DNA of 47,621 bases from contig NZ_CALHVI010000040.1 in assembly GCF_938039215.1 (NCBI RefSeq), positions 1 to 47,621 on the forward strand, given 5' to 3'. The translations under genes were made by a program, and so were the position numbers. Shown piece by piece: positions 1 through 8,435 of this stretch. A model generated the notes under the pieces. That model was not told the DNA's origin. It was given only the letters and a program-made list of their open reading frames with translations, and made no database searches. The DNA is from an uncultured Porphyromonas sp. Its GTDB lineage: Bacteria; Bacteroidota; Bacteroidia; Bacteroidales; Porphyromonadaceae. How positions within the stretch are numbered: position 1 is the stretch's first letter; each line of letters opens with the position of its first letter.

Positions 1-83
1 GTAGGTCGCCTTGACGACCCACGGTAGGTCGTCGATGCGACCCACAGTAGGTTTTTGGAGCGACCTACCGTAGGTCTCTTTTT
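1..83. repeat. Intergenic palindromic repeat, copy 1 (cut by window edge)
   Basis: Three palindromic cores of the form GACC[C/T]AC[C/A]GTAGGT lie one after another and end in a T-run. The window starts inside the element. The same family occurs at 17187-17313, 19429-19555, 22746-22834, 27680-27767 and 33312-33420, always between genes. The cores could fold into hairpins on either strand. The T-runs would allow a terminator role, but this is inference. Confidence 0.85.
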
Positions 84-183
84 TGCCCCTCCAGCGAGCC
101 TCCTCCGAAGGGTTGTAGAGCGTGGCATCTTTCCATTGCCTCATAGGCGGGTTGATGGGGGTGGCTGAGTCACTAGTTTGGGT

Positions 184-191
184 TATCTTTG
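184..191 (+). promoter_or_regulatory. Candidate -7 box (TATCTTTG) for pncB
   Basis: TATCTTTG matches the Bacteroidota -7 consensus TAnnTTTG and lies 56 bp before the pncB start. No well-spaced -33 TTTG is visible, so the call rests on the -7 box alone. Confidence 0.5.
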
Positions 192-247
192 CCTCATAAT
201 GCTCCCACCGAACGAGGAGCCTTCTTCACCTTAAGTGACAATAGACT

Positions 248-1435
248 ATGCCGATCATCCAGAGTGTCCTAGACACTGACCTCTATAAGTTCACTACGAG
301 CTACGCTTATTCTAAGCTCTACCCACGTGCCTACGGGCAGTTTCGCTTCATTGATCGGGGAAAGACCCGCTATCCCAAGGGCTTTGCAGATGCTCTGAAG
401 AAGGAGCTTCAGGCGATGTCCGAACTCGCCTTGACGAAGGATGAGGCGAACTTCCTCTCCCGTGAGCTCCCTTACCTTCCCCCGACCTATATCGACTTTG
501 TCCGAGGCTTCCGCTTCGATCCCGAGGAGCTACAGGTCACTCAAGACGAAGAAGGGTACCTCTCCATCGTCGCAGAGGGGTTGCTCTATCGTGTGACGCT
601 GTGGGAGACTCCCATCCTCGCACTCGTGAGCGAACTTTACTACCAGATCATGGGCCAGCAGCCCGATCTAGCTTATACGGAGGAGACGATCATCCGCAAG
701 GCAAAGCAACTGTCCGAGGCGAATATCACCTTCTCGATGTTCGGCATGCGTCGACGCTTCAGTGCGGCGATTGAGGATCTAGTGACGAAGCTGCTGAAGG
801 AGCATTCGGGAGACAACTTCTTCGGCACGAGTAATGTCTACTTTGCCTATAAGCATGGTCTTCGAGTCTCGGGGACGCATCCTCATGAATGGATCCAGTT
901 CCATGGGGCGATGTTTGGCTACAAGATGGCTAACTATATGGCGATGGAGGACTGGATCAATGTCTACGACGGTGACCTAGGGACGGTGCTGACCGATACC
1001 TATACGACAGATGTCTTCATGCGCAACTTCAGTAAGAAGCACGCTATGCTCTTCACCAGCCTGCGCCATGATAGTGGTGACCCTCTGTCCTTCACCGAGA
1101 AGGTCATCACCCGCTACCGAGAGCTCCGAGTAGATCCTACCATCAAGTACATCATCTTCTCTGATAGCCTTGACCCCGAGCGTGCCATCGAGATCGCTAA
1201 CTACTGTAAGGGGCGTATCGGTGCTAGCTTCGGTATCGGTACCAACCTCTCCAACGATGTGGGCAATGGTGTCCGTCCGATGAATATCGTCATGAAGCTC
1301 TGGAAGTGTAAGATGACGGAGAAGGAACGCTGGCATCCCTGTGTTAAGCTAAGCGACGTGGATGGCAAGCATACGGGTGAGCCCGAAGAGATCGAGCTCG
1401 CACAGCGTACCCTTGGCCTCCCCGTCAATATCTAG
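248..1435 (+). CDS. pncB: Nicotinate phosphoribosyltransferase
   Basis: This enzyme makes nicotinate mononucleotide from nicotinate and PRPP with ATP hydrolysis, the first step of NAD salvage in the cytoplasm. The 395 residues match the usual length. The start reads MPIIQSVLDTDLYKFTTSYA, a typical PncB opening. An FGMRRRF segment near residues 165-171 and a GTHPHEW segment near 209-216, which holds the candidate phosphorylated His, fit the family. The C-terminal part (FSDSLDP, then GIGTNLSND) matches the phosphoribosyl-binding end. The ATG at 248 follows a TATCTTTG promoter box by 56 bp. The next gene, nadD, consumes its product, so the two form a two-step NAD unit. Confidence 0.95.
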   Translation: MPIIQSVLDTDLYKFTTSYAYSKLYPRAYGQFRFIDRGKTRYPKGFADALKKELQAMSELALTKDEANFLSRELPYLPPTYIDFVRGFRFDPEELQVTQDEEGYLSIVAEGLLYRVTLWETPILALVSELYYQIMGQQPDLAYTEETIIRKAKQLSEANITFSMFGMRRRFSAAIEDLVTKLLKEHSGDNFFGTSNVYFAYKHGLRVSGTHPHEWIQFHGAMFGYKMANYMAMEDWINVYDGDLGTVLTDTYTTDVFMRNFSKKHAMLFTSLRHDSGDPLSFTEKVITRYRELRVDPTIKYIIFSDSLDPERAIEIANYCKGRIGASFGIGTNLSNDVGNGVRPMNIVMKLWKCKMTEKERWHPCVKLSDVDGKHTGEPEEIELAQRTLGLPVNI

Positions 1436-1451
1436 CTTGTCTACACAATTA

Positions 1452-2078
1452 GTGACGAAGATCTTGCCTCGGGAAGTCTGCCTATACTTCGGCTCATTCA
1501 ACCCGCTGCACAGAGCGCATCAGCGACTCATCCGCTATGCCCTCGAGAGTCTGCCCTGCCAAGAGGTGTGGCTGGTGCTTAGCCCAGTAAATCCGCTGAA
1601 GTCACTAGCCTCTCAGCTCCCTTTTACGTGGCGTGCCGACTACATCCGCAGGGCCATCGCCGATGAGCCCCGACTGAGACTGGTGACCCTTGAGGACATC
1701 CTTCCCTCACCGCACTATACCGTCCATACGCTGCGAGCCCTGCGCTTGTTGCATCCTGACTGTCGCTTCTCGCTCTTCATCGGAAGTGACAATCTCCAGC
1801 TCCTAAAGCGCTGGTATGACTACGAGCGTCTGCTCGCTACGACTCCACTGCATGTCTATCCCCGTCCAGGCTATGACATCCATCCCGAGGATCTTGCTCG
1901 TCTAGGTGGCGATATCCATCTACATCCCGAAGCTCCGCAGATGCTCCTCGCTGCTACGGGGCTTCGTGAGGCTGCACTTGCAGGCCTCGACCGAAGTGCT
2001 GAGACTGCTGTCCCTAGCCTCTGGGAAGAGCTAAGAGCACAACTCATCCAATTAGACCTCCGAAATAAGAACAAATGA
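1452..2078 (+). CDS. nadD: Nicotinate-nucleotide adenylyltransferase
   Basis: NadD adenylates nicotinate mononucleotide to deamido-NAD, directly downstream of PncB. The nucleotidyltransferase signature is clear near the N-terminus: YFGSFNPLHRAH, holding the GSFxPxH motif. LFIGSDNLQLLKRWYDYERL is the usual central block. The open frame extends upstream into pncB to an ATG at 1362, but those residues (MASIRVSPKRSS...) are low complexity and unlike the family. I therefore chose the GTG at 1452, giving 208 aa; a TTG at 1437 is also possible. The stop overlaps the ATG of the next gene (ATGA at 2075-2078), which suggests translational coupling. No prefix is needed before VTKILPREVCLYFG. Confidence 0.88.
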   Translation: MTKILPREVCLYFGSFNPLHRAHQRLIRYALESLPCQEVWLVLSPVNPLKSLASQLPFTWRADYIRRAIADEPRLRLVTLEDILPSPHYTVHTLRALRLLHPDCRFSLFIGSDNLQLLKRWYDYERLLATTPLHVYPRPGYDIHPEDLARLGGDIHLHPEAPQMLLAATGLREAALAGLDRSAETAVPSLWEELRAQLIQLDLRNKNK

Positions 2079-3145
2079 ATATAGCCCCTGAAGTTACCCT
2101 GATCCCCGAGTGGGCCGAGCAAGATCTCGTCCTCCTCTCTTGGCCCAATGCTGATATGGACTGGGTCTCCCGTCTGCCCGAGATCGAAGCCTGCTACCGT
2201 GGCATCGCTGAAGCTATCCTAGAGTGGGAGGATCTCTTGATCCTCGCTAAGGATACAGAGCATGTCCGCCAGTTCCTCGGCGACAAACCTCGTAAGCATC
2301 AGCTCTTCCTCCTCGAGATGGAGTGCAATGATACTTGGTGCCGTGACTATGCGCCCCTCTCGCTCCACTACCACGAAGCAGACGGTATGCTACGCCCACT
2401 GATCGTAGACTTTACCTTCAATGGCTGGGGGATGAAGTTCGCCGCAGACCGAGATAACCTCGTCTCGCGTGCCCTCTACCTCTCTCGAGCCTTCTCCTCA
2501 GATGTCTCCTATGTCAATGCCCTAAGCATCGTCTTCGAAGGTGGGGGTATCGAGTCTGATGGACAGGGGACGCTCCTCACGACGGAGAGTGTCGTCGTCG
2601 AGCCTAACCGCAATGCGGGAGTCGACGAAGAAGTCCTGCGCACCCACCTCTCTGAGATCTTGGGCGGAAAGCGTCTCCTTGCACTAGAGAATGGTGAGCT
2701 GGAAGGGGATGATACCGATGGGCACATTGATACGCTTGCTCGCTTCCTCTCGCCCGAGATGATCGCTTATGTCGGGTGCGATGATGAGCGTGATAGCCAT
2801 TACCATGCTCTTCGCAGAATGCGTGAGGAGCTGGAGAACTTCCGTACCTTCGAGGATAAACCCTACCAGCTCGTGGAGCTCCCTCTGCCCCCTGCGATCT
2901 ACGACGAAGAAGGCGAGCGTCTCCCTGCGACCTATGCCAACTTCCTCTTCGTCAATGGGGCACTGCTCGTCCCAACCTATGGTGTACCTTCGGATGAAGT
3001 GGCTCTAGAGCGCCTGCGCAAGGCCTTGCCCGAGCACACTATCGTAGGTGTAGATAGTCGTGCCCTGATCTACCAGCATGGGAGCTTGCATTGTGCTACG
3101 ATGCAGTTCCCCAAGGGATTTATCAATAAGAATAAGTGGAACTAA
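2075..3145 (+). CDS. aguA: Agmatine deiminase (peptidyl-arginine deiminase family)
   Basis: The enzyme hydrolyses agmatine to N-carbamoylputrescine and ammonia, in the agmatine route to putrescine. Visible family motifs are WPNADMDW at the start, NDTWCRDYAPL near residue 90, FEGGGIESDG, DDTDGHIDTLARF with the catalytic Asp/His pair, and the catalytic Cys in LHCATMQFP at about residue 340. The 356-aa length is normal. It overlaps nadD by 4 bp and its TAA overlaps the ATG of aguB, so the four genes 248-4035 look co-transcribed. A peptidyl-arginine deiminase of the secreted PPAD type is unlikely because there is no signal peptide and the length fits agmatine deiminase. Confidence 0.93.
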   Translation: MNIAPEVTLIPEWAEQDLVLLSWPNADMDWVSRLPEIEACYRGIAEAILEWEDLLILAKDTEHVRQFLGDKPRKHQLFLLEMECNDTWCRDYAPLSLHYHEADGMLRPLIVDFTFNGWGMKFAADRDNLVSRALYLSRAFSSDVSYVNALSIVFEGGGIESDGQGTLLTTESVVVEPNRNAGVDEEVLRTHLSEILGGKRLLALENGELEGDDTDGHIDTLARFLSPEMIAYVGCDDERDSHYHALRRMREELENFRTFEDKPYQLVELPLPPAIYDEEGERLPATYANFLFVNGALLVPTYGVPSDEVALERLRKALPEHTIVGVDSRALIYQHGSLHCATMQFPKGFINKNKWN

Positions 3146-4035
3146 TGAACGAGAAGCGTATCCTAAAGGTTGGCCTCATTCAGCAGGCTAACACTGCCGA
3201 CCATACCGACAATAAGACTCGCCTAAAGGCAGCCATCCGCAAGGCTGCTGAGCAGGGAGCAGAGCTGGTAGTCCTACAGGAGCTACACAACGGACTCTAC
3301 TTCTGCCAGACGGAGGATGTCCATGTCTTCGATGAGGCGGAGCCTATCCCAGGCCCCAGCACGGAAGAGTTTGGAGCTTTAGCTAAAGAGCTTGGTATCG
3401 TCCTCGTTCTTTCCCTCTTCGAGCGTCGTGCTCCTGGCCTCTACCACAATACCGCCGTGGTGCTGGAGAAGGACGGCACGATCGCTGGGAAGTACCGCAA
3501 GATGCACATCCCCGATGATCCAGCCTATTATGAGAAGTTCTACTTCACCCCAGGTGATCTAGGCTTTGAGCCCATAGAGACCTCTGTCGGTACGCTGGGG
3601 ATACTCGTCTGCTGGGATCAGTGGTATCCAGAGGCCGCACGACTCATGGCTCTGGCAGGTGCTGAGCTCCTCATCTATCCCACAGCTATTGGTTATGAGA
3701 GTAGTGACGAAGAGCAGGAGCAGACCCGACAGAGCGATGCTTGGCAGCTCGTACAGCGTGGACATGCCGTGGCTAATGGTCTGCCCGTCATCACGGTCAA
3801 TCGTGTCGGTCATGAGGAGGATCCTTCGGGTCAGACTCGAGGTATTCGCTTCTGGGGAAGGAGCTTTGTCGCAGGGCCCCAAGGAGAGCTACTCTGCGAG
3901 CTAGGACAGGAGGAAACGATCCAGGTCGTCCCAGTCAACCTCACCCGTAGTGAGTCGGTACGTCGCTGGTGGCCCTTCCTCCGAGATCGCCGTATAGATG
4001 CCTTCTCTGACCTGACGAAGCGCTACCGTAAATAA
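3145..4035 (+). CDS. aguB: N-carbamoylputrescine amidohydrolase
   Basis: This nitrilase-superfamily enzyme converts N-carbamoylputrescine to putrescine, CO2 and ammonia, completing the pathway begun by the previous gene. The Glu-Lys-Cys triad is visible: Glu in LQELHNGLYF, Lys in KYRKMHIPDD and Cys in LVCWDQWYPEAARL. YYEKFYFTPGD is typical of the AguB branch. I start at the ATG at 3145, inside the TAATG overlap with aguA; a GTG at 3136 would add three residues. The product is 296 aa, the normal size. The next gene, eno, has its own promoter and is probably a separate unit. Confidence 0.94.
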   Translation: MNEKRILKVGLIQQANTADHTDNKTRLKAAIRKAAEQGAELVVLQELHNGLYFCQTEDVHVFDEAEPIPGPSTEEFGALAKELGIVLVLSLFERRAPGLYHNTAVVLEKDGTIAGKYRKMHIPDDPAYYEKFYFTPGDLGFEPIETSVGTLGILVCWDQWYPEAARLMALAGAELLIYPTAIGYESSDEEQEQTRQSDAWQLVQRGHAVANGLPVITVNRVGHEEDPSGQTRGIRFWGRSFVAGPQGELLCELGQEETIQVVPVNLTRSESVRRWWPFLRDRRIDAFSDLTKRYRK

Positions 4036-4143
4036 GCCGAAGTATCAAGCTTCTTGTCAAGGAAAAATACCTTTGTCGATGAGGCTCGACCTATTCCCTT
4101 ATTCCACAGAGAATAAAATAGAATAGGTCTGATATATTCGTCG

Positions 4144-4151
4144 TATCTTTG
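4144..4151 (+). promoter_or_regulatory. Candidate eno promoter -7 box (TATCTTTG)
   Basis: TATCTTTG sits 45 bp before the eno start in a 160-bp AT-rich gap after aguB. It matches the TAnnTTTG consensus; a clear -33 TTTG is not seen. Confidence 0.6.
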
Positions 4152-4195
4152 TGCAGAAAGTATAATCAGATAGATTTGCTAATTCAAACTAGTTT

Positions 4196-5476
4196 ATGGA
4201 AATTATCAAGATCGTCGGGCGTGAGATCCTCGACTCTCGTGGCAACCCCACAGTAGAAGTAGACGTACACCTTGCTTGTGGTATCATCGGCCGTGCGGCT
4301 GTACCCAGCGGTGCCTCAACTGGTGAAAACGAAGCCCTCGAGCTCCGTGACGGAGACAAGGGACGCTACCTCGGTAAGGGTGTCCTCAAGGCTGTAGAGA
4401 ACATCAACAACGTGATCGCTCCTGAGCTCTATGGTATGAGCGTGCTCAACCAGCGTGAGATCGACCTGAAGATGATCGCACTTGATGGTACCAAGACCAA
4501 GAGCAACCTCGGTGCTAACGCTATCCTTGGTGTATCTCTCGCTGTAGCTAAGGCTGCTGCTCAGTACCTCGACATCCCTCTCTACCGCTACATCGGTGGC
4601 ACGAACACCTTCGTACTGCCTGTCCCCATGATGAACATCATCAATGGTGGCTCTCACTCCGATGCTCCTATCGCATTCCAGGAATTCATGATTCGCCCTG
4701 TAGGTGCGGCTTCCTTCCGTGAAGGTCTCCGCATGGGTGCTGAAGTCTTCCACAGCCTCAAGAAGGTCCTCCACGAACGTGGCCTCAGCACGGCTGTAGG
4801 TGACGAAGGTGGTTTCGCTCCTGCCCTCCACGGCACGGAAGATGCTATCGAGTCTATCCTCAAGGCTGTCGAGAAGGCTGGCTACGTCCCTGGTAAGGAC
4901 ATCACCATCGCTATGGACTGCGCTTCCTCTGAGTTCTTCAAGGATGGCATCTACGACTACACGAAGTTCGAAGGCGAAAACGGTGTTAAGCGCACGATCG
5001 ACGAGCAGGTTGAGTTCCTCAGCCAGCTTGTAGAGAAGTACCCAATCGATTCGATCGAAGACGGTATGGCTGAAAACGACTGGGAAGGTTGGAAGAAGCT
5101 CACCGACAAGCTCGGTAAGAAGATCCAGCTCGTAGGTGACGACCTCTTCGTAACGAATGTCGAATACCTCCGTCGTGGTATCGCTGAAGGCTGCGGTAAC
5201 TCCATCCTCATCAAGGTTAACCAGATCGGTACGCTCACCGAAACTCTTGATGCGATCGACATGGCTCACCGTCATGGCTTCACGTCTGTCACCTCTCACC
5301 GCTCTGGTGAAACGGAAGACGCTACGATCGCTGACATCGCTGTTGCTACCAACTCAGGTCAGATCAAGACTGGCTCACTCAGCCGCACGGACCGTATGGC
5401 TAAGTACAACCAGCTTCTCCGTATCGAAGAAGAGCTTGGTGACCTCGCTGTCTACGGCTACAAGCGTATCAAGTAG
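4196..5476 (+). CDS. eno: Enolase (phosphopyruvate hydratase)
   Basis: Enolase interconverts 2-phosphoglycerate and phosphoenolpyruvate in glycolysis. The 426-aa protein carries the standard blocks: GREILDSRGNPTVEVDV at the N-terminus, INGGSHSDAPIAFQEFMI, GDEGGFAP, the Mg-ligand region around SIEDGMAENDW and VGDDLFVTN, the catalytic Lys in LIKVNQIGTLTET, and SHRSGETEDATIADIAV. Codon use is strongly biased, as expected for a highly expressed gene. It stands alone between its own promoter and a strong terminator at 5543-5574. Confidence 0.98.
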   Translation: MEIIKIVGREILDSRGNPTVEVDVHLACGIIGRAAVPSGASTGENEALELRDGDKGRYLGKGVLKAVENINNVIAPELYGMSVLNQREIDLKMIALDGTKTKSNLGANAILGVSLAVAKAAAQYLDIPLYRYIGGTNTFVLPVPMMNIINGGSHSDAPIAFQEFMIRPVGAASFREGLRMGAEVFHSLKKVLHERGLSTAVGDEGGFAPALHGTEDAIESILKAVEKAGYVPGKDITIAMDCASSEFFKDGIYDYTKFEGENGVKRTIDEQVEFLSQLVEKYPIDSIEDGMAENDWEGWKKLTDKLGKKIQLVGDDLFVTNVEYLRRGIAEGCGNSILIKVNQIGTLTETLDAIDMAHRHGFTSVTSHRSGETEDATIADIAVATNSGQIKTGSLSRTDRMAKYNQLLRIEEELGDLAVYGYKRIK

Positions 5477-5542
5477 TCCCTTCTTCTTAGGGTGATAGAG
5501 AAGAGCCTCACTTAGAGCTCTTACTACACACCTAATTACTTC

Positions 5543-5574
5543 GAGCCCTGCGGGATCCTCTTCCCGTAGGGCTC
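5543..5574 (+). terminator. Rho-independent terminator after eno
   Basis: A GC-rich stem (GAGCCCT-CGGGA paired with TCCCG-AGGGCTC) is followed by CTTTATT, 66 bp after the eno stop. The rest of the 5477-5780 gap shows only a promoter box at 5682. Confidence 0.8.
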
Positions 5575-5681
5575 TCTTTATTGGGCCTTCTGGAGTCCTT
5601 CCCTCGGGGGATGGGGGCTCTTATCGTGTATGTCGGTGTGTATCTGAGCCCTCAAACCACGTCTAAGCGCTGGAGAATAGC

Positions 5682-5689
5682 TATCTTTG
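5682..5689 (+). promoter_or_regulatory. Candidate promoter -7 box (TATCTTTG) for the rhomboid cluster
   Basis: TATCTTTG lies 92 bp before the first rhomboid gene and after the eno terminator, so it is the likely start of the long plus-strand unit 5781-11340. Confidence 0.55.
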
Positions 5690-5780
5690 CGAGAACGGGG
5701 AGTATCAGAGTCGTGTGATTCATAGTAGCTCCTCTCTAAGACGATATACTCAACGCTACATCAATTAACAAGCAAGCATC

Positions 5781-6470
5781 ATGCAGCAGTCTTCGTCAGC
5801 CTGGACTCGCTGGGCTCCTCCAGTGACTCGCAATCTGATCGTCATCAACCTCCTTATCTATATTACTTCTGTCCTGCTTCTCCGTCGTGGAATAGACCTA
5901 GCGGAGTACGGAGGTTTGCACTACTTCGGAGCCTCTAACTTCGAGGTCTGGCAACTGCTCACCTATCAGTTCTTGCACAGCACAGCCTCGATCGATCATG
6001 TGCTGTCGAATATGTTTGCTCTCTTCATGTTTGGCTCTAGTATCGAGTACTTCTGGGGAAGCAAGCGCTATCTGATCTACTATATCTTATGTGGAATCAG
6101 TGCGGGTCTGGTACAAGAACTCAGCTGGTACTACGAACTGCAGGAGGTGATGCGCTATGACTTTGTCCAGCTCTCGAGCGGACTTCTCTCAAGGGATGCC
6201 TTCTTGGGGATGCTCAATACCGTTGGGGCTTCTGGGGCTGTCTTCGGTATTCTCCTAGCCTCGGGCGTACTCTTCCCCAATTCGTATGTCCTTATAGGCT
6301 TTGCCATTCCACTAAAGATGAAGTACTTCGTCTTCCTCTATGGAGCCATTGAACTCTATATGGGTATTCACAATACGTGGGGACAGGTAGCTCACTTCGC
6401 TCACCTTGGTGGTATGATCGGTGGGGCTATACTCATCTATCTCTGGCGCAAGAAGGGGATCATTCGATAG
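5781..6470 (+). CDS. Rhomboid family intramembrane serine protease (first of pair)
   Basis: Rhomboids cleave transmembrane segments within the inner membrane. The 229-aa protein is almost entirely hydrophobic helices, about six. The nucleophile lies in VGASGAVFG (GxSx motif) and the catalytic His in AHFAHLGGMIGG near the C-terminus. DHVLSNMFALFMFG matches the conserved H/N helix. The catalytic residues are intact, so an active enzyme is likely. Its substrate cannot be told from sequence. A second rhomboid follows after 7 bp. Confidence 0.93.
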   Translation: MQQSSSAWTRWAPPVTRNLIVINLLIYITSVLLLRRGIDLAEYGGLHYFGASNFEVWQLLTYQFLHSTASIDHVLSNMFALFMFGSSIEYFWGSKRYLIYYILCGISAGLVQELSWYYELQEVMRYDFVQLSSGLLSRDAFLGMLNTVGASGAVFGILLASGVLFPNSYVLIGFAIPLKMKYFVFLYGAIELYMGIHNTWGQVAHFAHLGGMIGGAILIYLWRKKGIIR

Positions 6471-6477
6471 ACGACTG

Positions 6478-7263
6478 ATGAACTGGCATAAGCTATACAA
6501 GGATTATTGGTTGGAGGGTAGTGTGGTCTTGCGCCTACTCATCCTGCATACCCTTGCCTATATCCTTTTGGGACTACTTTCCTGGGGTGCTACTCTCATC
6601 GCACCCTTGCGCTGGTGGGATCTTGGACTTCACCTCTCGTTCTATCCCGAGTGGGATAAGGTGCTTTCACAGCCTTGGAGCTTTGTGACCTACGCTCTGC
6701 CTCACTTCAACATCCTGCACTTCGTAAGTAACATGTGCTTGGTCTATGCCCTGCTCCCTACGATGGAAGGGTTTATTGGGGCTCGGCATTTCCTTTGGGC
6801 TTACTTTGGAGGGATCGTAGCTGGTGCCTTGGCCTATCTTTTAGGCTATCAGCTCCTCGGGGCAGAGTTCATCCTTCCTTTATCTCTTCAGGGTGCTTCT
6901 GCTGCTATCCTGAGCGTATGCGCTACGGGAATTACAGTCGATCACAAGGTTCTGTCCCTATTCACCCTACGCTTCAGTGGGAAGCGCATTCCTCCCATTG
7001 CCCTTTGGATCCTCCTCTTCTTTATCTTCTTCAGTGCAGGGCGGAGCAACTTAGGCGGGCATCTGGCGCATCTTGGTGGGCTTCTCTTCGGTGTAGGCTG
7101 CGGACTCTACTATCGTCACAAGGCAAAACATCTACAGAGCTCTGTCACTACCGATCTGGATAGCCTGCTCAAGAAGATCCGACACTCGGGCATCCATAGC
7201 CTTAGCCCTACTGAGCGTCGCATCCTCATGCAGCATACGAGCTCCACCCAAGACAAGAACTAA
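6478..7263 (+). CDS. Rhomboid family intramembrane serine protease (second of pair)
   Basis: This is a second rhomboid with about six membrane helices. The motif LQGASAAILS carries the candidate nucleophile Ser and GGHLAHLGGLLFG the catalytic His. LHFVSNMCLVYALLP is the conserved Asn helix. A cytosolic tail of about 40 residues follows (KIRHSGIHSLSPTERRIL). The open frame reaches upstream to 6421 inside the first rhomboid, but MNWHKLYKDYW at 6478 gives the natural family start (261 aa). Tandem rhomboids may have arisen by duplication or may share substrates; this is inference. Confidence 0.92.
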   Translation: MNWHKLYKDYWLEGSVVLRLLILHTLAYILLGLLSWGATLIAPLRWWDLGLHLSFYPEWDKVLSQPWSFVTYALPHFNILHFVSNMCLVYALLPTMEGFIGARHFLWAYFGGIVAGALAYLLGYQLLGAEFILPLSLQGASAAILSVCATGITVDHKVLSLFTLRFSGKRIPPIALWILLFFIFFSAGRSNLGGHLAHLGGLLFGVGCGLYYRHKAKHLQSSVTTDLDSLLKKIRHSGIHSLSPTERRILMQHTSSTQDKN

Positions 7264-7287
7264 ATCTCCGCCCTCGGCTAGTAAATA

Positions 7288-8418
7288 ATGAAGCTTCGTG
7301 CACTCTTCACCATCAGCTCACGTATAGCACGGATCCTCCTCCTTGTGGGGACGCTCTTTGTCTCTGGAGCCTATCTCCTAGGGGCTTACTCTGGGTATGT
7401 CCCTCCGGTGACATGGATCATCCCTGCCTTCCTCGGACTGTTCTTCCCGATCTTGCTGATCGCACAGATTGTAGTCAGTATCTTCTGGCTTCTGGCTTGG
7501 GATAAGCGTAGGCTACTACTCATCGCTACGGTATGGCTCATCTCCTTACCCCAGCTCCTCGTTTACTTCCCGATCAGCAGGGCTGAGAAGAGCTTGGGCA
7601 CAGAAGAAGAGTCGCTGCGCATCCTCTCCTACAATGTCTGCGCCTTCGGCTTCAAGCCCCACACGAAGACGAGTCCTAATGCCACGCTGCAGTACATCAA
7701 GAGCAGTGGGGCTGATATCGTCTGCATCCAGGAAGCGATGCTCAATCAGAATCCTTGGGCTGGTGTCGTGACCAAGACGCTAAGGAGCTATCTGGATGAG
7801 GACTATCCGTACATCAATGTGATCCGTGTCAATCGTGGCGGAAGTACACTAGCGCTACTGTCAAAGTATCCGATCAAGGAAGCCAAGGAGATCCCTTTGC
7901 CCTCTTGGGTCAATGGAGCGGTAGCCTACAAGGTGGATATCCGAGGCAAGGAGACGCTGATCATCAATGTGCATCTCGAGTCCTTCCGCCTGCGTCGTGT
8001 CGATGGGGAGGACTATCTTCGTCTAGCTAAGGAAGGTGAAGCCATCCGCCTGAAGGACGCTCTAGGGGCTAAGCTCAGCCCGACCTTCCGCTCGCACAAT
8101 ATCCAAGCTAATATCATCCATGAGCTCATACAGAACTATGGCTCAGGGCGAGTCATCGTCTGTGGTGACTTCAATGATACTCCGCTCTCCTATGCACGAT
8201 ACAAGATCGGAGAAGGGCTAGAAGATGCCTTCGTCAGCAAAGGCAATGGGCTTGGGATCACCTTCCACACGTCCCCCTTCTTTGTGCGTATCGACCACAT
8301 CCTCTTTGGCCCAGCCTTCAGGGCACTGCGCTGCGAAGTCGACAAGACGGCATCGGAGTCCGATCACTATCCTATAGAGGCTGTCTTGACGACCTCTGGG
8401 ATCGATGATCCGAACTAA
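7288..8418 (+). CDS. Membrane-anchored endonuclease/exonuclease/phosphatase-fold protein
   Basis: The first 105 residues hold about three hydrophobic helices. The rest is an EEP (DNase I/inositol phosphatase-like) domain: ILSYNVCAFGF, the metal-binding Glu in DIVCIQEAML, the catalytic His in NVHLESF, VVCGDFNDTP-type Asp/Asn (VCGDFNDTP), RIDHILF and the final ESDHYPIEAVL. All the EEP catalytic residues appear present. The substrate is unknown (nucleic acid, phospholipid or sugar phosphate). The 24-bp gap after the rhomboid gene suggests a shared transcript. The domain order, N-terminal helices then EEP, would place the active domain either side of the inner membrane. Confidence 0.88.
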   Translation: MKLRALFTISSRIARILLLVGTLFVSGAYLLGAYSGYVPPVTWIIPAFLGLFFPILLIAQIVVSIFWLLAWDKRRLLLIATVWLISLPQLLVYFPISRAEKSLGTEEESLRILSYNVCAFGFKPHTKTSPNATLQYIKSSGADIVCIQEAMLNQNPWAGVVTKTLRSYLDEDYPYINVIRVNRGGSTLALLSKYPIKEAKEIPLPSWVNGAVAYKVDIRGKETLIINVHLESFRLRRVDGEDYLRLAKEGEAIRLKDALGAKLSPTFRSHNIQANIIHELIQNYGSGRVIVCGDFNDTPLSYARYKIGEGLEDAFVSKGNGLGITFHTSPFFVRIDHILFGPAFRALRCEVDKTASESDHYPIEAVLTTSGIDDPN

Positions 8419-8435
8419 CTATCCCCTTTCCCGCC

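Noticed and set aside
4316..5299. Long minus-strand open frame (327 codons) inside eno
   Set aside because: It is the mirror of a highly biased gene; the plus-strand product is an unmistakable enolase, and the antisense product shows no family motif.
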